From NCBI GenBank assembly GCA_016207625.1, contig JACQPF010000026.1:1-6505 (forward strand): a stretch of 6,505 bases of DNA, read 5' to 3'. This DNA comes from Elusimicrobiota bacterium (lineage in GTDB: Bacteria > Elusimicrobiota > Elusimicrobia > FEN-1173). A program made the translations under genes and the position numbers. A model generated the notes under the pieces. It was not told the origin of the DNA, ran no database searches, and saw only the letters and a list, made by a program, of their open reading frames with translations. Below, piece by piece: positions 1 through 5,498 of this stretch; positions within the stretch are counted from its first letter, which is position 1; every line of letters starts with the position of its first letter.

Positions 1-261
1 CGTGGCGATGAAGGTGAAGGGTGTGGTGAAAACCGCGTCCCCCGGGCCTGCGCCGTAGGCCATCAGGCCCATCAGGAGGGCATCGGTCCCGCTGGAGCAC
101 GTTAAGCAGTGCTTCACGCCCACGTATTCCGCGAGTTTCTTCTCCAGCTCCTTTATCTCCGGGCCAAGGATGTAATGCCCATGCTGAAGGACGCCGTCGA
201 TGCGGCGCCGCAGCGAGTCCAAGATTCGAGCCTGTTGCCTCTTGAGATCGATGAAATCCAT
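1..261 (-). CDS. wbpE: UDP-3-keto-sugar aminotransferase, WbpE/WlbC type (DegT/DnrJ/EryC1/StrS family), N-terminal 87 residues
   Basis: The gene starts at the ATG at 261-259 and leaves the window after 87 codons with no stop. The N-terminus reads MDFIDLKRQQARIL, then HYILGPEI at 29-36 and SSGTDAL at 56-62. These are hallmarks of PLP-dependent sugar aminotransferases of the WbpE/WlbC group; the S-G-T-D segment helps hold the PLP phosphate. The catalytic lysine lies in the missing part. In the known pathway the enzyme uses glutamate to aminate C3 of UDP-2-acetamido-3-keto-2-deoxy-glucuronate. That ketone is made by a WbpB/WlbA dehydrogenase, here encoded by the gene ending 2 nt upstream. An AAAGGAAGG ribosome site ends 10 nt before the ATG and supports this start. 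Family membership is clear. The exact substrate is inferred from the neighbours, and other sugar aminotransferases share the same N-terminal motifs. Confidence 0.9.
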   Translation of the reverse strand, partial: MDFIDLKRQQARILDSLRRRIDGVLQHGHYILGPEIKELEKKLAEYVGVKHCLTCSSGTDALLMGLMAYGAGPGDAVFTTPFTFIAT

Positions 262-263
262 TT

Positions 264-1925
264 TCAGACCGCCTTCCTTTTGTAGTCTCCGTACGGAACT
301 CGGCCCGTGCGCATCTCCGCGGGCAAGGGAGCTTCCTCCGCCAAATCCAAACACCGGAGCTTCCCCGGGGCCTCCTCCTTGTAGCGGAATCCGCTTTCCG
401 GACAAACCATGATGCCGTCGGCGGCGGGCCGTTTCAACCGATGCCCATGACGGCTCATCCAACCGGCTTGGCGCGCCGGAGCGCCGGTCATCAGGGCGTA
501 GTCCGGCACGTCCTTGGTCACCACGGCCCCCGCCGCGACGAAAGCGTAACGGCCGATCGTCACGCCGCAAACAACGGTCGCGTTGGCGCCGATGGTGGCG
601 CCTTTCCGGATGAGGGTTTTTTCATAAAGCGAATGGCGGACAATTTCCGAGCGCGGGTTGGACACGTTGGTCAGCACGCAAGACGGACCGAGGAAAACGT
701 CGTCCTCGACCGCCGTTCCGGTGTAGATGGAAACGTTGTTCTGGATTTTGACGTTGTCCCCGATAACGACCCCTCCGGCCACGCTCACGTTCTGCCCCAA
801 GATGCAGTTCGCTCCGATCTTCGCCCCCTGCATGACGTGGCTGAAATGCCAAATCTTGGTGCCCGGACCGATCTCGCAGGGCTGATCAACGGCCGCCGAG
901 CCATGGATGAAGTGGTCGGGGGATGGGGCAGAAGAGGCCGCCGCTCCGGACGCGCGCCCCTCCAAGCTTTTTTGAGCCCGGTCCAACACGGCGAGAACCC
1001 GGCGGCCTTCCCGGCCGTCCGTCAGAGGCGGTTTCCGCGTTGAAAGACAATCCAGGAACGTCCGGCATTCGGCCGCCAAAGGTTCGGCGGGTTCGACCGG
1101 CACGTAGTCCACCTCGGCTTTTTCCGGAACCGGCGTCCCCATTTCCCATTTGATGGAGTGAGAGTAAAGCGCGATTTTCTTGTCCCAGGTCTGAGTGTCT
1201 TCGAAAACAGCCATCTTTTTATCCGCGACGATGATGAGCTTATGCTCCTTAAAAGGATGGAGCCATGAGACGAAAATGTGCGCCTTCACCCCGCTGGGAA
1301 AGGACATGTGGGTCGTCGTCACATCCGCCACGGATTTATGGAGATAACTGCCGCCATGCGCGGAAACGTCTTCGGGCATTTCTCTGGTCAAGGCCAAAAA
1401 CATGGATATGTCGTGGGGGGCGAAACTCCAAAGGGCGTTCTCTTCCCTCCGGATTTTGCCGAGGCTGAGACGGTTCGAATAGATGTACTGGATCCGGCCC
1501 AATTCGCCATCCTCCGACAATTGCTTGAGCTTGATGAAAGCAGGGTGGTATTGGAGCAGATGACCCACCATCAAGATGCTCCCCCGCGTCTCCGCCTCCC
1601 TCACCAGTTCCTCCGCCTGCTGAAGTTCCAGCGCGAGAGGCTTCTCCACGTAGACGTCTTTGCCCGCCTCAAGGGCCCGCAGGGCATACTCGAAATGCAT
1701 CGCGGCCGGGAGCGCGATGACCACCCCGCGGATTTCACCGTCCTGCAGGATTTCAGCGAACCGGGTTGTCAGAAGGAGGCCGGGATATTGGCTTTTGAAA
1801 CTCTCCAGAACCGAAGCATCGGCGTCGCAAACGGTTTTCAAAACTCCCATCTGATGATAGTTGCGCACCAAGTTCTTGCCCCAATAACCCGATCCGATCA
1901 CCGCGATATTTTTAACGGGATGCAT
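264..1925 (-). CDS. wbpB/wbpD: Bifunctional UDP-GlcNAc-uronate 3-dehydrogenase / 3-amino-sugar N-acetyltransferase (WbpB-WbpD fusion)
   Basis: This is a 553-residue two-domain protein. Residues 1-320 form a Gfo/Idh/MocA oxidoreductase, with the NAD-binding loop GSGYWGKN at 11-18, the EKP motif at 94-96 (Lys95 in the usual catalytic place) and a conserved His-Asp at 171-172. Residues 322-337 are an Ala/Ser/Pro-rich linker. Residues 338-482 are a left-handed beta-helix acyltransferase with repeated hexapeptides and the WbpD/WlbB signatures KIWHFSHV (357-364), NVKIQNNVS (391-399) and GATIGANAT (442-450). A short tail has Cys508 and Cys525. In the known pathway WbpB oxidises C3 of UDP-GlcNAc-uronate, WbpE aminates the ketone and WbpD acetylates the new amine from acetyl-CoA. 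The transaminase is encoded 2 nt downstream. The start at 1925 is set by the Rossmann N-terminus and an AAAGGAG site; the frame is open 22 codons further, but those add no domain. It overlaps the preceding gene by 28 nt. The exact sugar is inferred. Confidence 0.9.
   Translation of the reverse strand: MHPVKNIAVIGSGYWGKNLVRNYHQMGVLKTVCDADASVLESFKSQYPGLLLTTRFAEILQDGEIRGVVIALPAAMHFEYALRALEAGKDVYVEKPLALELQQAEELVREAETRGSILMVGHLLQYHPAFIKLKQLSEDGELGRIQYIYSNRLSLGKIRREENALWSFAPHDISMFLALTREMPEDVSAHGGSYLHKSVADVTTTHMSFPSGVKAHIFVSWLHPFKEHKLIIVADKKMAVFEDTQTWDKKIALYSHSIKWEMGTPVPEKAEVDYVPVEPAEPLAAECRTFLDCLSTRKPPLTDGREGRRVLAVLDRAQKSLEGRASGAAASSAPSPDHFIHGSAAVDQPCEIGPGTKIWHFSHVMQGAKIGANCILGQNVSVAGGVVIGDNVKIQNNVSIYTGTAVEDDVFLGPSCVLTNVSNPRSEIVRHSLYEKTLIRKGATIGANATVVCGVTIGRYAFVAAGAVVTKDVPDYALMTGAPARQAGWMSRHGHRLKRPAADGIMVCPESGFRYKEEAPGKLRCLDLAEEAPLPAEMRTGRVPYGDYKRKAV
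272..280 (-). promoter_or_regulatory. Ribosome binding site for the wbpE-like aminotransferase
   Basis: The minus strand reads AAAGGAAGG, ending 10 nt before the ATG at 261-259. The site lies inside the last codons of the upstream fusion gene, whose TGA is followed by only two A residues before the start. Initiation is therefore probably coupled to translation of the upstream gene. Confidence 0.6.
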
Positions 1926-3376
1926 TGGCTCTCCTTTAAAACGATCTCGTTCACGAAGCACCGGTAATTTTGCTTCCAACCGTCCGCCCAAAAAGACTCC
2001 ACCCGTTTCTGGTCAACGGATTCCCGGCTGGAGAAATAAGTCTGGAGCCGCTCCACCAGCTCCTCCGCGTTCCGGAACCGGGTGCCCATGTCCGGCGGGA
2101 TGCCCCATTGGGAACCCGCATAATCATACACAAACACCGGTTTACCGAAGCCGACGGCCTCAAAGAGCGCCGTGGAGTTGGTTCCCACCACGGCGTCGCA
2201 GTCGGCCAGGACATCAAAAACATCTCCGTCCGGCAGGATGGACACGTTGCCGCCCAGCCGCAATAAATCCGCGTAACGCCGTCCGGCGCTCCGGCCTTCC
2301 GTCGGGTGGGGCTTCAATGAAATCCGCCAAGCCCCTCTCTTCCCGGCCTCGGACAACAGCCGGGCCCATTCCACGAACTCTTCCGGCAAGCATCCGTCCG
2401 ACAAGAGAAGGATCTTCGGGCCGGCTCCCTCCCTGGCCTTATTCACGAACGCGCGCCGCCTCTCACTGAAATGAGGGCTCCCGATCGTGACCTTCCGCGA
2501 CGGGGTCCTCGTCACCTCGTTCCAGTATGTCCCATAGGTGAGCAGATGGTCCGGCAGGTATTTCTGATATTCCACGCTTTCAAATACGGCCCGCCCATAG
2601 TTGTAGGCCATGTGGCTCGGATAGACGGTACCGTGCTGAAACTCCCCGGTGAGGGCGCCGGAGTCCCTGGCCCATTTGTAGATATAGCTCGTCTCCCCAT
2701 AGCTGCCGTCTTCCAAGAATACGATTTTGGGCTTGGCCGATTCAAAGAACCTCATGTAAAGCGGCCGGAGGTGCCTCAGCTTGGAACTCAAAGAGACCAG
2801 CTTGCGCTCCAACGCTTGGCAGAAAGATTCTTCCGGAGGAACCGGGAGATGGGTCCTGAGAAACCCGACGAAATCCCGGACGGTTTCACAGTCCTTTTTG
2901 CTCGGCCGTCCGAGAACCTTGTTCCACAAGCCCGCTTGAATCCGGATGAGGTCATGGCATCGCACGTTCTCGATATAGCGGGGATGCCTGTATTCGCCGT
3001 TCGCCGGAAAGTCAACGACCAGGCTCTGGTCCTCAAACTCCAGGGCGAAGTAGTCATTCACGCGCCCGAACCATTTGTCTCCTTTGCGGATGACCACCCC
3101 CGTCGTGCCTCCAAAAATGACAATCGGGAACGGACGAAGCCCCCGGAAAGGGCTGTCCAGAAGGCTTCGCCAAAGAGACTCCGCTCGCTTTCTCCAGTTC
3201 AAGGGCGCTGGCGCTCCGGCCGACCACGGTATGCCGAGCCTGCTCTCGATGGCGTGCAGAAAGACGCCGTAGCGGGCGAACGGCCAGAGGAGCAGGTCGT
3301 CGCACGAAAAGCGGAAATTCAGCACGTCGCTCTTGTCCTCAAGCTTGAGCAATTCATCCGCCAGTTGGTGAGCCAT
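1898..3376 (-). CDS. Putative GT-B-fold glycosyltransferase with sialyltransferase-like motifs (unnamed family)
   Basis: This is a 492-residue protein with no signal peptide or membrane helix visible, so probably cytoplasmic or peripheral at the inner membrane. I cannot assign it to a named family. The N-terminal 200 residues match nothing I know. The rest resembles a GT-B transferase: FLEDGSYGE (220-228), GEFQHGT (244-250, as in several capsule-export or CDP-glycerol-type transferases), a beta-alpha unit from KILLLSDG (321-328), SLKPHPTE (353-360), and VVGTNSTALFEAVGFGKPV (396-414) near the C-terminus. The EDG, HP and Ser/Thr elements occur in the order seen in bacterial sialyltransferases, where HP and Ser bind the CMP of the donor. 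CDP-glycerol-type glycerophosphotransferases and KpsC/KpsS-like capsule enzymes also carry an HP-type motif and remain alternatives. It starts 2 nt after the spsF stop behind an A-rich AAAGG sequence. A transferase role in this locus is likely; donor and acceptor are unknown. Confidence 0.7.
   Translation of the reverse strand: MAHQLADELLKLEDKSDVLNFRFSCDDLLLWPFARYGVFLHAIESRLGIPWSAGAPAPLNWRKRAESLWRSLLDSPFRGLRPFPIVIFGGTTGVVIRKGDKWFGRVNDYFALEFEDQSLVVDFPANGEYRHPRYIENVRCHDLIRIQAGLWNKVLGRPSKKDCETVRDFVGFLRTHLPVPPEESFCQALERKLVSLSSKLRHLRPLYMRFFESAKPKIVFLEDGSYGETSYIYKWARDSGALTGEFQHGTVYPSHMAYNYGRAVFESVEYQKYLPDHLLTYGTYWNEVTRTPSRKVTIGSPHFSERRRAFVNKAREGAGPKILLLSDGCLPEEFVEWARLLSEAGKRGAWRISLKPHPTEGRSAGRRYADLLRLGGNVSILPDGDVFDVLADCDAVVGTNSTALFEAVGFGKPVFVYDYAGSQWGIPPDMGTRFRNAEELVERLQTYFSSRESVDQKRVESFWADGWKQNYRCFVNEIVLKESQCIPLKISR
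1931..1937 (-). promoter_or_regulatory. Ribosome binding site fixing the start of the WbpB-WbpD fusion
   Basis: The minus strand reads AAAGGAG, followed by AGCCA and the ATG at 1925-1923. This near-ideal Shine-Dalgarno and spacing lies inside the end of the preceding gene. It selects this ATG over the longer in-frame start at 1991 and explains how the gene can initiate despite the 28-nt overlap. Confidence 0.75.
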
Positions 3377-3378
3377 CG

Positions 3379-4113
3379 TTAAACCTTTTTTTGCGCAACG
3401 CCGGCGTTCAACGCCGTGATTTCCGGATGCGCCCGGACATAGGTCAAAATTTCTCGATATCCCGCGTTCCGCTCCGAGAGCATCAACCCCTCATAGATGC
3501 GCCGCATCATCTCCAAATCCTCGGGCACGTCCACCGTCCATCGCAGGCCGGAATTGTCTTCGGCATCTTTGACCGACAGGATTCGGAATTGCGCCCGCTG
3601 CTCCTTCAAAATAAAATAAGTCACGTGTTCGCGGGACGGACGGGACGCCGCCGCGCGATGGACGCGCTCCAGGGCGTCCATCGTGAACGCCTCGGTGTCC
3701 AGGCCCCGGGGGAAGGTCCTCTCGATGACGTTGGAGGCGTAGTCGGCGTTGGCCCCCTGGGTCTCCAATTCGCGGACCACCCGGTCCGATTGCTCCGGGT
3801 CGATCAGCGGGCAATCGGCCGTCAGGCGCACGACGATGTCGGCGCGGCAATTCGTCGCGGCCTTCCAATAGCGCCCCAACACGTCCGCCTCGTCTCCCCG
3901 GAAACAACCCACGGACTCGGCCCGGGCCAAGGCCGCCACGGGGTCGTCTGCGGCGTTGACGGTGGTGGCGAGCACGATCTCATCGGCGGTCCGGCATCGC
4001 TTGAGGCGCCGGATCTGTTGGGCCAGCATCGGCCGGCCCGCCAAATCCATCAGCACTTTCCCCGGAAGCCGGGTCGAGGTCATCCGCGCTTGGACGATGA
4101 ACACGCGCCTCAT
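3379..4113 (-). CDS. spsF: SpsF-type cytidylyltransferase (nucleotide-sugar synthetase)
   Basis: This 244-residue cytoplasmic protein resembles SpsF and CMP-sugar synthetases (NeuA/KdsB fold) over its whole length. The nucleotide-binding N-terminus reads VFIVQARMTSTRLPGKV (4-20). It is followed by RGDEADVLGRY (72-82), RLTADCPLIDP (96-106, with acidic residues for metal and nucleotide), FPRGLDTEAF (134-143), REHVT (161-165) and LRWTVDVPEDLE (190-201), all typical of the SpsF subgroup. Such enzymes activate a sugar acid with CTP; the true substrate of SpsF proteins is poorly known, so a CMP-nonulosonate or similar product is inference. The start at 4113 forms an ATGA overlap with the hisF stop. 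The frame stays open up to 4503, but that extension lies inside hisF and has no homologous look. The final codons CAA AAA AAG form a possible slippery site. No nonulosonate synthase is present in the window. Confidence 0.88.
   Translation of the reverse strand: MRRVFIVQARMTSTRLPGKVLMDLAGRPMLAQQIRRLKRCRTADEIVLATTVNAADDPVAALARAESVGCFRGDEADVLGRYWKAATNCRADIVVRLTADCPLIDPEQSDRVVRELETQGANADYASNVIERTFPRGLDTEAFTMDALERVHRAAASRPSREHVTYFILKEQRAQFRILSVKDAEDNSGLRWTVDVPEDLEMMRRIYEGLMLSERNAGYREILTYVRAHPEITALNAGVAQKKV
3385..3391 (-). other. Possible -1 frameshift heptamer A AAA AAG at the end of spsF
   Basis: The last codons of spsF read CAA AAA AAG GTT TAA, which places A AAA AAG (the dnaX-type slippery heptamer) in phase. 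The next gene is in the -1 frame, and a -1 slip here would read GGT TTA ACG and then its ATG with no stop between. A small GGCGTTGAACGCC hairpin (3403-3415) lies just upstream. I see no strong stimulatory hairpin at the usual distance downstream, so function is doubtful. The A-run followed by GG may simply serve as a weak ribosome site. Confidence 0.3.
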
Positions 4114-4871
4114 AACCGCACGCAAATCCCTTTGCTGCGGAGGTAACGCTTGGCCTCCAGCGGAGTCTGCTCCGTAAAATGGAAAATGCTCGCCGCCGCC
4201 ACGGCGGACGCTTGGCCGACGGTGAGCGCCTGGTACATGTGCTCGTAACTTCCCGCCCCGCCTGAGGCGATGACGGGGACGGACACGGCCTCGCTCACCC
4301 GGCGCGTGATGTCCAAATCGTAGTTCTCCATGGTGCCGTCCCGGTCCACGGAAGTGATCAGGATTTCCCCCGCGCCCTGCCGCTCCATCTCCCGGGCGAA
4401 CGCCACCGGATCCAGCCCGCGCGGACGCGTGCCGGAATGCGTGCAGACGTCCCAGGCGTCCTGCCCCGGTTTTTTTTTGACGTCGATGGACGCCACCACG
4501 CACTGAGACCCGAACCTCCGGGCCACGTCCCGCACCAAACCGGGGTTTTCCACGGCGGCGGTGTTGACGGCCACCTTATCGGCCCCCACCTGCAGAAGCC
4601 GCCGCACATGGTCCACCGTCCGAATGCCCCCTCCGACGGTGAGGGGCATGAAGCATTCGTCCGCCAGATCATCGATCAAATTGTAATCCGGCTCGCGCTC
4701 CTCCAAAGTGGCGGTGATGTCCATGAAAACCATTTCGTCCACCTCCCGCATGTTGTACACCTTGATGGTTTGCATGGCGCTGCCCACGCGGCGCCAACTG
4801 TCGAAGCGCTTTCCTTTTACCAGCCCCATGTTCTTGTGCAGCACCGTCGGCATGACGCGGACTTTGAGCAT
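4110..4871 (-). CDS. hisF: HisF-like ammonia-delivery subunit for sugar amidation (HisF2/WbuZ type)
   Basis: This is a 253-residue TIM barrel, the usual HisF length. Phosphate-binding loops are visible: TVGGGIRT (78-85), LITSVDRDGT (171-180) and VIASGGAGS (200-208). The ammonia-gate residues known from Thermotoga HisF are kept as Arg5, Glu46, Lys99 and Glu169 (family position 167). Of the two cyclase catalytic aspartates, Asp130 is present but position 11 is Leu (CTG at 4841-4839). It is therefore unlikely to make imidazole glycerol phosphate. In P. aeruginosa O5-type loci, HisH/HisF paralogues feed ammonia to WbpG, and the neighbours here indicate the same use. The start is 3 nt after the hisH stop with no clear Shine-Dalgarno, suggesting translational coupling; the stop overlaps the spsF ATG. 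A run of nine A (4470-4478) codes for Lys132-134 right after Asp130. Automatic annotation would call this histidine biosynthesis, which the context argues against. Confidence 0.93.
   Translation of the reverse strand: MLKVRVMPTVLHKNMGLVKGKRFDSWRRVGSAMQTIKVYNMREVDEMVFMDITATLEEREPDYNLIDDLADECFMPLTVGGGIRTVDHVRRLLQVGADKVAVNTAAVENPGLVRDVARRFGSQCVVASIDVKKKPGQDAWDVCTHSGTRPRGLDPVAFAREMERQGAGEILITSVDRDGTMENYDLDITRRVSEAVSVPVIASGGAGSYEHMYQALTVGQASAVAAASIFHFTEQTPLEAKRYLRSKGICVRL
4470..4478 (-). repeat. A9 homopolymer inside hisF
   Basis: Nine consecutive A on the coding strand encode three lysines (132-134) in an otherwise GC-rich gene. Such a run is prone to polymerase slippage and gives an in-phase A AAA AAA. 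A bulged hairpin (GCAG-G-ACG, loop, CGTCTGC; 4443-4464) begins 5 nt downstream. Any regulatory role is unproven. Confidence 0.6.
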
Positions 4872-4874
4872 CGG

Positions 4875-5492
4875 TCAATAGGCCAGGAAGTTCCGCATCA
4901 CCTGGAGCCCGAGCTTCTGGCTTTTCTCCGGATGAAACTGAACGCCGAAAATGTGGCCGCGGCCCACCACCGAAGCGAAACCGCCGCAGAAGGGCGTGCG
5001 CCCCAAAACGTCCTGCGGACGTCCGCAAGCCAAATGGAAGCTGTGCACGAAATAGAAGTCCTTGTTTTGGGGAATGCCGCGGGACAGCGGGCACCCGTCC
5101 TCCCAGGCCACTTCGTTCCAGCCGATGTGGGGAATGCGCTCCGACGGTGATTGGGGGGCCAGTTTTTTCACTTCCCCTTCAATCCACCCGAGGCCTTGCG
5201 TTTCGCCGCCCTCCCACCCTTTCGCGGCTAAAAACTGCATGCCCAGACATATCCCCAAGAACGGGATCCGCTGTCCCAGAACCTGCTCTTTTAGGATTTC
5301 GTCCAATTTCCGCTCGCGGATCCGGGCCATCCCGTCCGCAAAAGATCCCACGCCCGGCAGGATGATCCGGTTGGCTTGGGCCAAGTCGGAGGCCCGGTCC
5401 GTCACAACGGGCCGGCCGCCGCATTCCTCCACGGCGCGCGCCACGGAATCCAGGTTGCACATACCATAATCGACGATGGCCACTTTGTTCAT
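4875..5492 (-). CDS. hisH: HisH-type glutamine amidotransferase subunit for sugar amidation (HisH2 type)
   Basis: This 205-residue class I glutaminase hydrolyses glutamine to glutamate and ammonia and normally works only in complex with HisF, encoded 3 nt downstream. The triad is visible: nucleophile Cys82 in GICLGMQ (80-86), with His187 and Glu189 in GVQFHPEKSQ (183-192). The oxyanion-strand motif PGVGSF (46-51) and the N-terminal VAIVDYGMCNL (4-14) are typical of HisH, and length is normal. It follows the amidotransferase gene after 6 nt, with only a weak GGTGAG ribosome site. No other histidine gene is present, and the partner HisF lacks Asp11. Its ammonia is therefore likely passed through the HisF barrel to the sugar amidotransferase rather than used for histidine synthesis. 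The family call is firm; the pathway assignment rests on context. Confidence 0.94.
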   Translation of the reverse strand: MNKVAIVDYGMCNLDSVARAVEECGGRPVVTDRASDLAQANRIILPGVGSFADGMARIRERKLDEILKEQVLGQRIPFLGICLGMQFLAAKGWEGGETQGLGWIEGEVKKLAPQSPSERIPHIGWNEVAWEDGCPLSRGIPQNKDFYFVHSFHLACGRPQDVLGRTPFCGGFASVVGRGHIFGVQFHPEKSQKLGLQVMRNFLAY

Positions 5493-5498
5493 CCCGGC

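Noticed and set aside
441..1043. Plus-strand open frame of 200 codons across the fusion gene
   Set aside because: It is rich in Arg, Gly, Pro and His, as expected of antisense translation of a GC-rich gene. The minus strand encodes an unmistakable beta-helix acyltransferase.
1278..1967. Plus-strand open frame of 229 codons across the dehydrogenase domain
   Set aside because: Antisense shadow; the minus strand carries the Rossmann and EKP motifs.
1926..1991. Longer start (1991) for the WbpB-WbpD fusion
   Set aside because: The added 22 residues precede the Rossmann strand, and their codons contain the AAAGGAG site that serves the ATG at 1925.
3338..3349. Perfect 12-nt palindrome CTCAAGCTTGAG near the start of the transferase gene
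   Set aside because: It encodes ordinary residues (LLKLED). It has no T-tract for a terminator and is too far (about 36 nt) from the A AAA AAG heptamer to be a typical frameshift stimulator.
2471..3382. Long plus-strand open frame (303 codons) antisense to the putative transferase
   Set aside because: It mirrors the minus-strand gene in GC-rich DNA, shows no recognisable domain, and the opposite strand carries clear GT-B motifs.
3391..4146. Plus-strand open frame of 251 codons across spsF
   Set aside because: Antisense shadow of a gene with a complete SpsF motif set; no family resemblance.
4114..4503. Extending the cytidylyltransferase N-terminus by 130 codons to 4503
   Set aside because: The extra stretch lies inside hisF in another frame and looks like random GC-rich coding. 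The family N-terminus begins at the ATG at 4113, which overlaps the hisF stop as ATGA.
4437..5150. Plus-strand open frame of 237 codons spanning the hisF/hisH junction
   Set aside because: It crosses two firmly identified genes on the other strand and has no recognisable motif.
4110..5492. HisH/HisF as part of a histidine biosynthesis operon
   Set aside because: No other his genes are adjacent, HisF lacks Asp11, and the sugar amidotransferase gene lies immediately upstream.
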